Source: Clostridia bacterium (GTDB lineage Bacteria > Bacillota > Clostridia > Oscillospirales > Acutalibacteraceae). From it: a stretch of DNA of 64,000 bases. The notes under the pieces were generated by a model, which was given only the letters and a program-made list of their open reading frames with translations, was not told the origin of the DNA and made no database searches. Both the position numbers and the translations under genes were made by a program. Shown here piece by piece: positions 23,658-32,370 of the stretch (the first letter of the stretch is position 1; every line of letters starts with the position of its first letter). Where the stretch lies: the NCBI GenBank assembly GCA_017465085.1, contig JAFTWW010000028.1:79296-143295 (forward strand), given 5' to 3'.

Positions 23658-25034
23658 ATGAAACTTAACTATAAGCGCGTTTTACTCGTTGGTATGGCAT
23701 TTTTCCTTATAACTGCCTTTTGGCAGGCCTACGATGCCATTGTTCCTCTGATTCTTACTAACCACTTTGGTCTTCCCCAATCCGCATCAGGCGCGGTTAT
23801 GTCTATTGATAATGTTTTAGCGGTATTTTTACTGCCCATTTTCGGCTCGCTTTCAGATAAGGTAAACACCCGTTTTGGCAAACGCACCCCCTTTATTTTC
23901 ATCGGTACGATTATTGCTACAATCTCCTTTATCTGCCTTACCTTTATTGATAACTATCAGTTAGCGCAGATTGTAAATGCAGGTGTTCCCGAAAGCTCCG
24001 ATGCGGCTAAAGCGGCCCTTGAGTTTACATTAAGCAACCCCTTAGCCCTTGTAGGCTTTATTGCAACTCTACTTGTAACACTTATTGCTATGGCCATTTT
24101 CCGCTCTCCCGCGGTGGCTCTTATGCCCGATGTTACGGTTGAGCCCCTTCGTTCCAAGGCTAACGCCATAATAAATCTTACGGGTACTGCAGGCGGAATT
24201 ATCGTACTTGTTTTAGGTATGGTATTTGCCACCTCCAAAAACAGCTTTATGCAATATACACCCTATGTTATCGCTGTTTGTATCGTCATGATATTAGGCT
24301 TTATCATCTTCCTTTTGGGCGTTAAGGAAAACAAGTGGGCAAGGGAGATGGAGGAGGATTCCATAAGACTCGGCCTTGAAAAAGCAGAGGATGAGGAATC
24401 AAATGAAAACTCCTCACATAAACTATCAAAAGCAGAGTTTAAATCCTTTATGCTTATTCTCGCATCGGTTGCCCTTTGGTATATCGGATATAACTCCATT
24501 ACAAGCAAATACTCGGTTTATGCCACCAATATATTGGGCTTTGATTTTAACTTTACGCTTATCATCGCTCAGGCGGCGGCTATTGTTTCCTACATCCCCG
24601 TTGGTATAATTGCCTCTAAGGCAGGAAGAAGAAAGACCGTTCTTGCAGGCGTTGCAATGCTCACTATAGCATTCTTCCTTGGCGTTTTCGTAACCCCACA
24701 AACCCCCGAGATAATTATGTATCCCATATTTATTCTTGCGGGTATCGGTTGGGCTACCATTAACGTTAACTCCTTCCCCATGGCAGTTGAGCTTGCCAAG
24801 CACGGTAATGTGGGTAAATACACGGGCTACTATTACACCGCCTCTATGGCAGCGCAGATTGTGGCTCCCATACTCTCAGGCTTCTTATATGATATATTCG
24901 GTATGAGATTTACCTTCTTTACCTTTGGCGCCTTGTTTGTGGCATTCTCCTTTGTAACTATGTTTTTTGTTAAGCACGGTGATGCTCAGAAGATAGAGGA
25001 AAAGAGCATCCTTGAACACCTTGATGTAGATTGA
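23658..25034 (+). CDS. Major facilitator superfamily transporter (GPH/SLC45-like)
   Basis: A 458-residue, twelve-helix secondary transporter. The loop between helices 2 and 3 reads GSLSDKVNTRFGKRTPFIFIG, an MFS motif A variant of the type found in GPH and SLC45-like sugar carriers, and a long charged cytoplasmic loop separates the halves (about residues 220-255). It is co-transcribed with a glycerophosphodiesterase whose start overlaps its stop, which suggests uptake of a glycerol-containing or sugar substrate. The specific substrate cannot be read from sequence. Confidence 0.85.
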   Translation: MKLNYKRVLLVGMAFFLITAFWQAYDAIVPLILTNHFGLPQSASGAVMSIDNVLAVFLLPIFGSLSDKVNTRFGKRTPFIFIGTIIATISFICLTFIDNYQLAQIVNAGVPESSDAAKAALEFTLSNPLALVGFIATLLVTLIAMAIFRSPAVALMPDVTVEPLRSKANAIINLTGTAGGIIVLVLGMVFATSKNSFMQYTPYVIAVCIVMILGFIIFLLGVKENKWAREMEEDSIRLGLEKAEDEESNENSSHKLSKAEFKSFMLILASVALWYIGYNSITSKYSVYATNILGFDFNFTLIIAQAAAIVSYIPVGIIASKAGRRKTVLAGVAMLTIAFFLGVFVTPQTPEIIMYPIFILAGIGWATINVNSFPMAVELAKHGNVGKYTGYYYTASMAAQIVAPILSGFLYDIFGMRFTFFTFGALFVAFSFVTMFFVKHGDAQKIEEKSILEHLDVD

Positions 25035-25036
25035 TT

Positions 25037-25831
25037 ATGATACCTTTAATTATTATATTTTCTATTTTATTTATTCTTTTCTTGGTTTATATTCTGTTTC
25101 TTGTAAGGCCTTATAAAATTGAGTTTGATAAAAGGCTTCTCGGTGATTATGCCCATAGAGGTCTTCACGGCAAGGGTATACCCGAAAACTCTCTTTTCGC
25201 TTTTGAGGCGGCCGTTGGTAAGGGCTTTGGAATTGAGCTTGATGTTCAGTTATCAAAAGAGGGAGAGGTTATGGTTTTTCACGACTATAATCTAAAAAGG
25301 ATGACGGGGCTTGATAAAAAGCTACGCGACCTTACCCTTAGTGAGCTTAAAGAATTAAGGCTCAAAGAAACAGATGAAAAAATCCCAACGCTTAAAGAGG
25401 CTTTAGAGCTTGTAGGCGGCAGGGTGCCAATACTCATTGAGCTTAAAGGCGAGGATTTTGATGTTTCCCTTTGCGGAAAGGTTGCCGAAATTCTTAAAGG
25501 TTACAAGGGACTTTACTGCTTAGAATCCTTTAATCCCTTTTTGGTAAGAGAAATAGGCCGACTTCTCCCCAACTCTTTCAGAGGCCTTCTCTATACCAAT
25601 TATCTTCGCGGCAGTAATATTACCATACTTAAAATATTCGGTTCGGCAATGGCTCTTAATTTTATAGCAAAGCCCCATTTTATATCCTATAATAAGGATG
25701 ACCGAAACAGTATTCCCGTTAAGATAACTACAGGGCTTTATAAGGCGCCAAAGTTTGTTTGGACTGTGGGCCCCAAGGGATATACGCTTGCAAAAGAGCT
25801 TGGGGAAAGCCCCATATTTGAAAACCCGTAA
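25037..25831 (+). CDS. Glycerophosphodiester phosphodiesterase family protein
   Basis: A 264-residue GDPD-family enzyme that hydrolyses glycerophosphodiesters to glycerol 3-phosphate and an alcohol. An N-terminal membrane helix (about residues 1-23) precedes the TIM-barrel domain. Catalytic signatures are YAHRGLHGKGIPENSL (HR, EN), GIELDVQLSKEGEVMVFHD (E-x-D and second His), and LIELKG. An upstream TTG (25031) that overlaps the MFS stop is an alternative start. The enzyme probably acts on products handled by the upstream transporter or on membrane lipids and teichoic acid polyglycerol. Confidence 0.9.
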   Translation: MIPLIIIFSILFILFLVYILFLVRPYKIEFDKRLLGDYAHRGLHGKGIPENSLFAFEAAVGKGFGIELDVQLSKEGEVMVFHDYNLKRMTGLDKKLRDLTLSELKELRLKETDEKIPTLKEALELVGGRVPILIELKGEDFDVSLCGKVAEILKGYKGLYCLESFNPFLVREIGRLLPNSFRGLLYTNYLRGSNITILKIFGSAMALNFIAKPHFISYNKDDRNSIPVKITTGLYKAPKFVWTVGPKGYTLAKELGESPIFENP

Positions 25832-25843
25832 CCACCAAATCAG

Positions 25844-25872
25844 TTGACCTTACAAAAAATTTATGTTACTAT
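25844..25872 (+). promoter_or_regulatory. Ferritin promoter
   Basis: TTGACC and TACTAT are separated by 17 bp. No clear Fur or PerR box was recognised around it. Confidence 0.65.
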
Positions 25873-25899
25873 GAATAAAAATTAACGGAGGTTAAATTT

Positions 25900-26409
25900 A
25901 TGAACGATAAAGTGCGCGAACTATTAAATCAGCAGATTAACAAGGAGTTTTACTCTGCTTATCTTTACCTTGATTTTTCAAACTATTTTGAGGATAGAGG
26001 GCTTGATGGCTTTGCCAACTGGTATATGATTCAGGCTCAGGAGGAGCGTGACCACGCAATGCTCTTTTACAGATATCTTCAGAACGAAAATCAGAAGGTA
26101 ACCTTAGAGGCAATTGATAAGCCTGATAAGGTTTTTGAGTGCGATATGGATGTTCTTAAAGCAGGTCTTGCCCATGAGGAGTATGTAACCTCGCTTATTA
26201 ACGATATTTATGCCGCCGCATATGAGGTTAAGGATTTCCGCACAATGCAATTCCTTGATTGGTTTGTTAAGGAGCAGGGCGAAGAGGAAACTAACGCCAA
26301 CGATATGATTACCAAGATGGAGCTTTTCGGCTCTGATCCCAAGAGCCTTTATATGCTTAATCAGGAATTGGCGGCAAGAATTTATTCTGCCCCCTCGCTC
26401 GTTTTATAA
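25900..26409 (+). CDS. ftnA: Bacterial non-haem ferritin
   Basis: A 169-residue four-helix-bundle iron-storage protein that oxidises Fe(II) and stores Fe(III) in a 24-mer shell. Ferroxidase ligands are visible: E17 (NKEFYSAY), E49/E50 and H53 (QEERDHAM), E94 (AHEEYV), E127 and Q/E around KEQGEEE. The length matches FtnA-type ferritins and there is no haem-binding methionine pattern of bacterioferritin. ACGGAGGTTAA precedes the ATG. The gene is monocistronic with its own promoter and terminator. Confidence 0.95.
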   Translation: MNDKVRELLNQQINKEFYSAYLYLDFSNYFEDRGLDGFANWYMIQAQEERDHAMLFYRYLQNENQKVTLEAIDKPDKVFECDMDVLKAGLAHEEYVTSLINDIYAAAYEVKDFRTMQFLDWFVKEQGEEETNANDMITKMELFGSDPKSLYMLNQELAARIYSAPSLVL

Positions 26410-26416
26410 TAATATT

Positions 26417-26444
26417 AAAAGTCCCGAAAATTCGGGACTTTTTT
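26417..26444 (+). terminator. Ferritin terminator
   Basis: The stem AAAAGTCCCGAA/TTCGGGACTTTT ends in a T-run. Confidence 0.9.
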
Positions 26445-26445
26445 A

Positions 26446-26474
26446 TTGCCATTTTCTGTTTATAATGGTATAAT
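26446..26474 (+). promoter_or_regulatory. Promoter ahead of the esterase gene
   Basis: TTGCCA and TATAAT (26469-26474) are separated by 17 bp. The predicted leader of about 135 nt contains a short frame-shifted ORF remnant before the esterase start. Confidence 0.55.
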
Positions 26475-26503
26475 TACTTAAATCCGTATCAAAAGGTGAG
26501 TTT

Positions 26504-26577
26504 ATGAAAAAATTTGGATTGCGTCATCCAAAACAAGTGAAGTAAAAGAAATTAAAATATTTTTAGATAAAATGTAA
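26504..26577 (+). pseudogene. Possible frameshifted remnant or leader ORF upstream of the esterase
   Basis: An ATG behind AAAAGGTGAG opens a 13-codon ORF (MKKFGLRHPKQVK). In a shifted frame, from 26521, the text continues ASSKTSEVKEIKIFLDKM to a stop. The join would read like the middle of a HAD-type hydrolase (ASS motif followed by a helix). It may be the relic of a decayed gene, or simply a leader peptide with chance resemblance. Evidence is weak. Confidence 0.25.
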
Positions 26578-26616
26578 AATTTAGACTTTTTAACTAGTTC
26601 TATTGAGGTGAATTTA

Positions 26617-27627
26617 GTGAATTATACAGAAGATAAAATAAACTCTAAAGAAGGTAAAGAAGAGTATGTAAATAATCTTCTTGATATCATTGAAAAAAGG
26701 CAGGAAGAGGCTAAAAAGATACGCCGAGATTATATTTCCGATATTTTTTCCAATCAGGAAAAATACCGAAACGATTTTAAGGAGATGCTCGGTTGGCCCC
26801 TTGTAAATTATAAGGCCGAGGGCGCCCCTAAGGTTACCTTAGAAAAGCTTTTTGAAAACGAAACCCACGAAAGTTTTCGTATGAGCCTTCAGGTTTTGGA
26901 GGGGTTAAGCGTTTCGGGACTCTTCTTTAAGGTTAAATCTAAAGAGGCAAAGCCCCTTGTTTTAGTTCAGCACGGAGGACTCGGAACACCCGAATTTATA
27001 GCGGGCTTTTACGGGGGCACCTCTAACTACAACGATATGCTGGAGCGTGTTGCCTCTAATGGTGTTCACGTGTTTGCCACACAACTGCTTTTATGGGATA
27101 AGCCTTCTTACGAGGTTGATTTTAACCGCGAAAACATTGATGCAAGGCTTAAAAGGGTAGGCAGCTCTATTACGGCGATAGAGGTATTTGCTCTTACCCG
27201 AATCCTTGATTATTTTGAGGATAAGGATTATGTTAAGAATTTCGGTATGGTGGGTATGTCCTACGGGGGCTTCTATACCCTATTTACCACCGCTGTTGAT
27301 ACGAGAATTAAATCGGCGGTTTCCAGCTCCTTTTTCAACACAAGGGATAAGGTTGGCTGGAGTGATTGGGTATGGCATAATTCGGCATATAAGTTTGATG
27401 ATGCCGAGGTTGCCTGCTTGGTTTATCCGAGAAGAATCCATCTTGCTATAGGCGATAATGATGAGTTATTCAACTACAAGCACAGTGAAAAATCCTTTGA
27501 AGAAATTAAGGAAATCTGCAAAGAGGTTGGCACCGATTGGGTAAAACTTCAGATTTACGAGGGCACCCACGAATTTATAAAAGACGATGAGGCCATAAAC
27601 ACCTTAATTAACGACCTCAATAAATAA
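26617..27627 (+). CDS. Alpha/beta hydrolase (acetyl-xylan esterase-like)
   Basis: A 336-residue alpha/beta hydrolase. The nucleophile elbow is GMSYGGFYT (serine near residue 215), and the histidine near the C-terminus lies in YEGTHEFIKDDE; LAIGDNDELF provides the acidic residue region. An N-terminal 90-residue helical extension precedes the hydrolase fold. The start is a GTG 6 bp after GAGGTG; an in-frame GTG at 26608 lies within the ribosome binding site and is rejected. Similar proteins are annotated as acetyl-xylan or cephalosporin-C esterases; the substrate is unproven. Confidence 0.82.
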   Translation: MNYTEDKINSKEGKEEYVNNLLDIIEKRQEEAKKIRRDYISDIFSNQEKYRNDFKEMLGWPLVNYKAEGAPKVTLEKLFENETHESFRMSLQVLEGLSVSGLFFKVKSKEAKPLVLVQHGGLGTPEFIAGFYGGTSNYNDMLERVASNGVHVFATQLLLWDKPSYEVDFNRENIDARLKRVGSSITAIEVFALTRILDYFEDKDYVKNFGMVGMSYGGFYTLFTTAVDTRIKSAVSSSFFNTRDKVGWSDWVWHNSAYKFDDAEVACLVYPRRIHLAIGDNDELFNYKHSEKSFEEIKEICKEVGTDWVKLQIYEGTHEFIKDDEAINTLINDLNK

Positions 27628-27632
27628 TTTTT

Positions 27633-27668
27633 AAGCGGAATTTACAAGTTTTGTAAATTCCGCTTTTT
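27633..27668 (+). terminator. Terminator of the esterase gene
   Basis: The 13-bp stem AAGCGGAATTTAC/GTAAATTCCGCTT is followed by TTTT. Confidence 0.9.
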
Positions 27669-27673
27669 TATGC

Positions 27674-27702
27674 TTGACTTTGGTGATATATGGTGGTATT
27701 AT
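27674..27702 (+). promoter_or_regulatory. Promoter of the DeoR-MFS unit
   Basis: TTGACT and TATTAT are separated by 17 bp. The promoter overlaps an upstream in-frame ATG, so translation must begin further downstream, at the TTG behind GGAGGT. Confidence 0.7.
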
Positions 27703-27728
27703 GTGGATATTGTTGGAGGTGTGTGGAT

Positions 27729-28508
27729 TTGTTTGCAAATGAAAGACAGGAAAAAATCTACGAGCTTTTACAGAAAAACGGCGCTGTTACCACATCGGGT
27801 TTAGTGGAGACCTTTAAGGTATCCATTGAAACGGTGCGCCGTGACCTGCTTAATATGGAGCTTGAGGGCAGGCTTACCCGAGTTCACGGCGGAGCTGTGG
27901 CTAAAAATGATATGAAGCCCTTTTTCAACCTTGAAAAGAGGAATACCGAATTTGAAGCAGAAAAGGAAGAGCTATCCATTAAAGCAATGGAATTTATAAA
28001 TGAGGGCGATATTATCGGTATTGATTCGGGAAGCACCGCTATTATTTTCTCAAAGCTTTTAAGAACTAAGTTTTCAAAGCTTACCGTTGTTACCCACAGT
28101 CTTGATGTGTTTAATTTGCTATGCTGCCATAAAGAGTTTTCGGTAATTTTATGCTCGGGGCAGTTTCTAAAAGGAGAAAATGCTTTTTACGGTGCTTTAA
28201 CCCTTGATGCCCTATCCACCCTGCACATTCAAAAATCCTTTATATTCCCAAGCGCAGTTTCTCTTGAAAACGGCATCTGCGATTACCAGAGTGAACTTTA
28301 TCAGATTCAAAGAGAATATTTTAAGCACTCAGATGAGATTTTTGTTCTTGCCGATAGCAGTAAATTCCAAAAAAATGCGATGCTTAAGGTTTCGGATATG
28401 AGTAAGGCTCACATCTATATAACCGATTCAAAGCTCCCGCAGGAGCTTGTTTCTGTTTATAAAGAAAATGATATCATCATTTACAAAGGAGATAATCAAA
28501 ATGGTTAA
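27729..28508 (+). CDS. DeoR/GlpR family transcriptional regulator
   Basis: A 259-residue sugar-responsive repressor. The N-terminal helix-turn-helix spans VTTSGLVETFKVSIETVRRDL, followed by the family signature RVHGGAV; the C-terminal half is the DeoR sensor domain (IGIDSGSTAIIFSKLL) that binds phosphorylated sugars. The TTG start gives the typical MFANERQEKI N-terminus and has GGAGGT 8 bp upstream. It overlaps the following transporter gene by 8 bp, so it probably regulates that transporter and itself. Confidence 0.92.
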   Translation: MFANERQEKIYELLQKNGAVTTSGLVETFKVSIETVRRDLLNMELEGRLTRVHGGAVAKNDMKPFFNLEKRNTEFEAEKEELSIKAMEFINEGDIIGIDSGSTAIIFSKLLRTKFSKLTVVTHSLDVFNLLCCHKEFSVILCSGQFLKGENAFYGALTLDALSTLHIQKSFIFPSAVSLENGICDYQSELYQIQREYFKHSDEIFVLADSSKFQKNAMLKVSDMSKAHIYITDSKLPQELVSVYKENDIIIYKGDNQNG

Positions 28509-29709
28509 GTTGGCGGGCAAGAAGCAGGTAAACGCTTTTGCATATCTTCTTGCCTTTACCTATATGGCTAGCTATATAACGAGAATCAACTTTGGCACCG
28601 TAATATCCGAGATGGAAACGGCAACAAGCATTTCCCGAAGCCTTTTATCGCTTTCCCTTACGGGAAGCTTTATAACCTACGGGATAGGTCAGATTATAAG
28701 CGGAATTATCGGAGATAAATTCTCTCCTAAAAAGTTGGTTTCAATGGGATTTATTGTAACAATTGTTATGAATCTGCTTATTCCCCTTTGCAAAAGCCCA
28801 TATCTTATGCTGATAATTTGGTGTGTAAACGGCTTCGCTCAAAGCCTTATGTGGCCGCCTATGGTTCGGCTTATGACTACGCTTTTAGATGATATAGATT
28901 ATAAGAATGCCGTGGCTAAGGTTTCTTACGGTAGTAGTTTAGGCACCATCGCAATTTATTTCATCTCCCCCGTTTTAATATCCCTGTTTAATTATAAGGC
29001 CGTATTTATTTTCTCAGCAATATTCGGTGCGATTGCCCTTTTAGTATGGAACAAAAAATGTGTTGATATAGATATTTCGATACCCGTAAAGAAAGAAAAT
29101 AATAAAAAAAGCAGGGAGTATTCCTTGTTTACTCCCCTACTCCTTCTTATTATGGTGGCAATTATCCTTCAAGGACTTCTCCGTGACGGAATAACCACCT
29201 GGATGCCAACCTATATTGCCGATACATATAATTTCAGCAACTCTATTTCTATTTTAACAAATGTTATTATGCCGATTTTCAGTATTGTTTGCTTTAAGTT
29301 AGCGACAAGACTTTATGTTACAAGATTTACAAATCCCTTAACCTGCGCCGCAATGTTTTTCGGTATAGGCTCAATGTTCGCTATATCGCTTTACTTTGTT
29401 ACGGGCAACAACGCTATATTATCGATTATCTTTTCCGCTCTGCTTACGGGAAGTATGCACGCAGTTAACCTGATGCTTATCTGTATGCTCCCAGCTTTTT
29501 TTGAAAAAAGCGGAAATGTTTCCACCGTTTCGGGTGTGCTTAATTCCTGCACCTATATAGGAAGCGCCTTATCCTCTTACGGTATTGCCTATATATCAGA
29601 AAAAGCAGGCTGGAACACCACCCTGTTTTTATGGATTGCTATTGCGCTTTTAGGAACGGCTATATGCGTTGTTTGCATAAAACCTTGGAGGAAGAAATTT
29701 ATTTCTTAA
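28501..29709 (+). CDS. MFS transporter, organophosphate:phosphate antiporter-like
   Basis: A 402-residue, twelve-helix transporter resembling the OPA family (GlpT/UhpT/UhpC). Helix 1 carries the YITRINFGTVI region, the 2-3 loop is GDKFSPKKLVSMG, and the signature segment WCVNGFAQSLMWPPMVRLM matches the N-G-x-x-Q-x-x-x-W-P motif of OPA transporters. The start is the ATG behind AAGGAGAT, overlapping the deoR-type gene by 8 bp. The pairing with a DeoR regulator supports a phosphorylated carbon compound as substrate. Its 3' end overlaps that of the convergent EamA gene by 11 bp. Confidence 0.87.
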   Translation: MVKLAGKKQVNAFAYLLAFTYMASYITRINFGTVISEMETATSISRSLLSLSLTGSFITYGIGQIISGIIGDKFSPKKLVSMGFIVTIVMNLLIPLCKSPYLMLIIWCVNGFAQSLMWPPMVRLMTTLLDDIDYKNAVAKVSYGSSLGTIAIYFISPVLISLFNYKAVFIFSAIFGAIALLVWNKKCVDIDISIPVKKENNKKSREYSLFTPLLLLIMVAIILQGLLRDGITTWMPTYIADTYNFSNSISILTNVIMPIFSIVCFKLATRLYVTRFTNPLTCAAMFFGIGSMFAISLYFVTGNNAILSIIFSALLTGSMHAVNLMLICMLPAFFEKSGNVSTVSGVLNSCTYIGSALSSYGIAYISEKAGWNTTLFLWIAIALLGTAICVVCIKPWRKKFIS

Positions 29710-30580
29710 TTCTCTTAAACGAAATCTCGTTTAAAAGTGTGAAAATCAAAATCAAGGCCCCTCCGATAATTTGAACAGCGGTTATCTCCTCTTTAAGTAT
29801 AAACACCGAAACGACCACCGCTATTAAGGGGTCTATGTAGCTTAGCACCGCCGCCTGCTGTCCCTCAATTTCCTTAAGTGAAGAAAAATAAAGCAGATAG
29901 GTGATTCCCGTGTGGATAACACCTACTGTAAGCAAGCAAATTAAACCATCGGTCCTCAAAGAGATTATATTTATACCTTCACTCAAAAGAACATAAGGAA
30001 TGAGAACGGCAGCGGCGGAGGCGAACTGCAAAAATGTTCGGTATATACCGCTAATGCCCTTAATAGCCTTATTAAGCAGCATAACCGTAGCATAAAGGCA
30101 GGCGGCGCCAATGCCGAAGCCTATTCCCTTAAGATTGCTTTCCTGACCGCTCATATTGCCTATACCCGTTAGCAAAACAAGACCTACGCTGGAAAAAACA
30201 AAACAGATGGCCTTTTTCAAGGTCATTTTTTCTTTGAATAGAATAGGGCTTAGTACCGTTACTATAACGGGGGCAAAATAATAGCTGAGAGTTGCCACCG
30301 AAACGGTGGTATATTTATAGGCCTCAAACAGAAATATCCAGTTAAAGCCCATTGCCGCCCCCGAGAGAAGCAATAGTGCTATTTCCTTTTTGGCCTCATA
30401 AAGTGCCATCCTTTGCTTTGATATTAAAAGATAGGCGCCTACAATAACCAAGGCGAGTAATGCTCTGTAAAGAGCAATCTCCCCCGAAGGAAGCGGTATA
30501 TACCGCACGAAAACACCTATGGTACCGAAAACCGCCATAGAAATTGCAAAGGTAAACTTACTGTTAACAGAACGCTTCAT
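29699..30580 (-). CDS. EamA/DMT-family transporter (RhaT-like)
   Basis: A 293-residue protein with ten predicted membrane helices in two EamA repeats (for example FGTIGVFVRYIPLPSGEIALYRA in the first and LSYIDPLIAVVVSVFILKEEIT in the second), typical of drug/metabolite exporters. The start has GAGGT 7 bp upstream; an in-frame ATG 19 codons earlier overlaps the promoter and is rejected. It is divergent from azlCD with overlapping -35 boxes. Exported metabolite unknown; amino acids are common substrates in this family. Confidence 0.87.
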   Translation of the reverse strand: MKRSVNSKFTFAISMAVFGTIGVFVRYIPLPSGEIALYRALLALVIVGAYLLISKQRMALYEAKKEIALLLLSGAAMGFNWIFLFEAYKYTTVSVATLSYYFAPVIVTVLSPILFKEKMTLKKAICFVFSSVGLVLLTGIGNMSGQESNLKGIGFGIGAACLYATVMLLNKAIKGISGIYRTFLQFASAAAVLIPYVLLSEGINIISLRTDGLICLLTVGVIHTGITYLLYFSSLKEIEGQQAAVLSYIDPLIAVVVSVFILKEEITAVQIIGGALILIFTLLNEISFKRIKK

Positions 30581-30608
30581 ATAATACCTCAAAAAATTTA
30601 TATAAACC

Positions 30609-30659
30609 ATTATAATACGCTTCTTATCAATTGACAAGGTTTTACTGCTGTGGTAAACT
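30609..30659. promoter_or_regulatory. Overlapping divergent promoters (EamA / azlCD)
   Basis: On the plus strand TTGACA (30631-30636) and TAAACT (30654-30659) are 17 bp apart. On the minus strand TTGTCA (30637-30632) and TATAAT (30614-30609) are also 17 bp apart. The two -35 hexamers share five bases, so one polymerase should exclude the other. Confidence 0.7.
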
Positions 30660-30688
30660 AAAATAAGTTTTTATTAGGAGGCGATGCT

Positions 30689-31372
30689 ATGAGGAACACC
30701 GTTAAACAAGCTCTTATATCTACCCTTCCCGTGCTCACGGGATATCTTGTTTTAGGCTTTGGCTTCGGTATTATTCTTAAAGCAAACGGGTTTAGTATTG
30801 CCCTTGCCGCCGCTATGAGCATATTTATTTATGCAGGCTCTATGCAGTATGCGGCTATCGGTCTGCTTACAGGCGGCGCATCTCTTATAACAGCGGCTCT
30901 CACCACCCTTATGGTTAATGCCCGCCATATTTTCTATGGAATTTCTATGATAGAGCGCTATAAGGGTATGGGAATTAAAAAGCCATATCTCATTTTTGCC
31001 TTAACCGATGAAACATATTCCCTTGTATGCCACGACAACGAGGATATAAGCGAAGCAGACAGAGGAAGATATTATCTTTTAGTATCGCTTTTTAATCAGA
31101 TATATTGGGTTTTGGGCTCCCTCTTGGGCGCCGTTGTGGGTACCGTTGTTAAATTCAACAGCGAAGGCGTAGATTTTGCCCTTACAGCCCTTTTTATAAC
31201 CATCTTCCTTGAGCAGTGGTTAACGGCAAAAAGGCACTCCCCCGCTATTATCGGCGTTATAGTATCGGTTATTTGCCTTTTAATCTTCGGGGCGGATAAA
31301 TTCCTTATACCCACTATGCTTATTATTGCTCTTCTTTTGAGTCTTGAAAAGGAGGCGCAGGAAAATGAATAA
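30689..31372 (+). CDS. azlC: Branched-chain amino acid exporter, large subunit AzlC
   Basis: A 227-residue AzlC-family membrane protein that with AzlD exports branched-chain amino acids and analogues. Signature segments are LGFGFGIILKANGFSIALAAAMS, IYAGSMQYAAIGLL and MVNARHIFYGISM. About seven helices are visible. AGGAGGCGATG lies before the ATG. Its 3' end overlaps azlD by 8 bp. The promoter overlaps that of the divergent EamA exporter. Confidence 0.94.
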   Translation: MRNTVKQALISTLPVLTGYLVLGFGFGIILKANGFSIALAAAMSIFIYAGSMQYAAIGLLTGGASLITAALTTLMVNARHIFYGISMIERYKGMGIKKPYLIFALTDETYSLVCHDNEDISEADRGRYYLLVSLFNQIYWVLGSLLGAVVGTVVKFNSEGVDFALTALFITIFLEQWLTAKRHSPAIIGVIVSVICLLIFGADKFLIPTMLIIALLLSLEKEAQENE

Positions 31373-31691
31373 TCTACATATATGGCTCACGGTAGCTGTA
31401 ATTGCCCTTGTTACTGCCGCTCTTCGTTTTCTTCCCTTTGTTATATGGGGTGATAAAAGAAAAACACCAAAGCTTATAACCAAGCTTGGCGGCACCCTGC
31501 CATATGCGATTATGGGTATGCTTGTGATATATTGCCTTAAAGAAACAAGCTTTGCAAGTTTAGATGGCTTTTTACCCGCGCTTATATCATGCATTGTGGT
31601 AGCGGTATCCTATATATTAAAGCGTAATACCCTTATAAGCATTATTTTGGGTACCCTTTGTAATATAATTCTCGTTCAGTTTGTTTTTTAG
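31365..31691 (+). CDS. azlD: Branched-chain amino acid exporter, small subunit AzlD
   Basis: A 108-residue protein with four membrane helices of the AzlD family, partner of AzlC. The characteristic ALRFLPFVIWGD and LPYAIMGMLVIYCLK stretches are present. The ATG with GGAGGCGCAG upstream overlaps the azlC end. Upstream in-frame starts would lie within azlC without a better binding site. Confidence 0.92.
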   Translation: MNNLHIWLTVAVIALVTAALRFLPFVIWGDKRKTPKLITKLGGTLPYAIMGMLVIYCLKETSFASLDGFLPALISCIVVAVSYILKRNTLISIILGTLCNIILVQFVF

Positions 31692-31700
31692 GAGGCACTT

Positions 31701-32342
31701 ATGTTCAGCGTGATTTTTGATATGGATGGAACATTACTTGATACCCAGCGTATTTTCATTTATGCCTTTGACTATGCAGGGGAAATACATGGTATTCAAA
31801 ATATGGGAAAATGTGTTCCCGATGTTTGCGGAACTAACGAAGCAGGTTCAAGAAAATATCTTGAAAACAAATTCCCACAGCTTGATGTAATAAAGTTCAG
31901 AAGCGATATGAGAGAATATATTGCGAAGAATTTAGTTGTGCGATTTATGAAGGGCGCAAAGGAACTTTTGGATTTTCTTAAAAGCAACAATATAAAATTT
32001 GCCCTTGCATCAGGCACATCAAGGCCATCGGTTATGCACCACTTAAACGAGCTTGGTATTGCCGAGGATTTCTACGCAATCGTTTGCGGAGATGATGTTA
32101 TAAACGGCAAGCCCGCCCCCGATATTTTCCTTTTAACCGCCGAAAAATTAGGCGTGGCGCCCGAAGATTGCTTTGTTTTCGAGGATAGCGAAAACGGAAT
32201 TAGAGCGGGTGTGGGCGCAGGTATGAAAACCATAGGCGTTGAGGATATTGTGCCATTTAGTGAGGAGGTTAAGGGGCTTATGTTTAAGCAGCTTAATTCT
32301 CTTGATGAGGCAATACCTCTATTCGAAGAATATCTTAAATAA
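31701..32342 (+). CDS. HAD superfamily hydrolase (phosphoglycolate phosphatase / beta-PGM type)
   Basis: A 213-residue HAD phosphatase with a helical cap. Motif I is VIFDMDGTLLDT at the N-terminus (Asp nucleophile near residue 7), motif II is ALASGTS, and the motif III/IV region is GKPAPDIF...VFEDSENGIRAG. The layout matches beta-phosphoglucomutase and phosphoglycolate phosphatase-like enzymes. AGGAGGCACTT precedes the ATG. It follows azlD by 9 bp and probably belongs to the same transcript. The substrate is not predictable. Confidence 0.88.
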   Translation: MFSVIFDMDGTLLDTQRIFIYAFDYAGEIHGIQNMGKCVPDVCGTNEAGSRKYLENKFPQLDVIKFRSDMREYIAKNLVVRFMKGAKELLDFLKSNNIKFALASGTSRPSVMHHLNELGIAEDFYAIVCGDDVINGKPAPDIFLLTAEKLGVAPEDCFVFEDSENGIRAGVGAGMKTIGVEDIVPFSEEVKGLMFKQLNSLDEAIPLFEEYLK

Positions 32343-32370
32343 AAAACTCCCTTAGGGGAGTTTTTATTTT
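32342..32370. terminator. Bidirectional terminator
   Basis: The stem AAAACTCCC/GGGGAGTTTT with T-runs on both strands ends the azlCD-HAD unit; it overlaps the 3' end of the convergent M20 peptidase gene. Confidence 0.75.
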
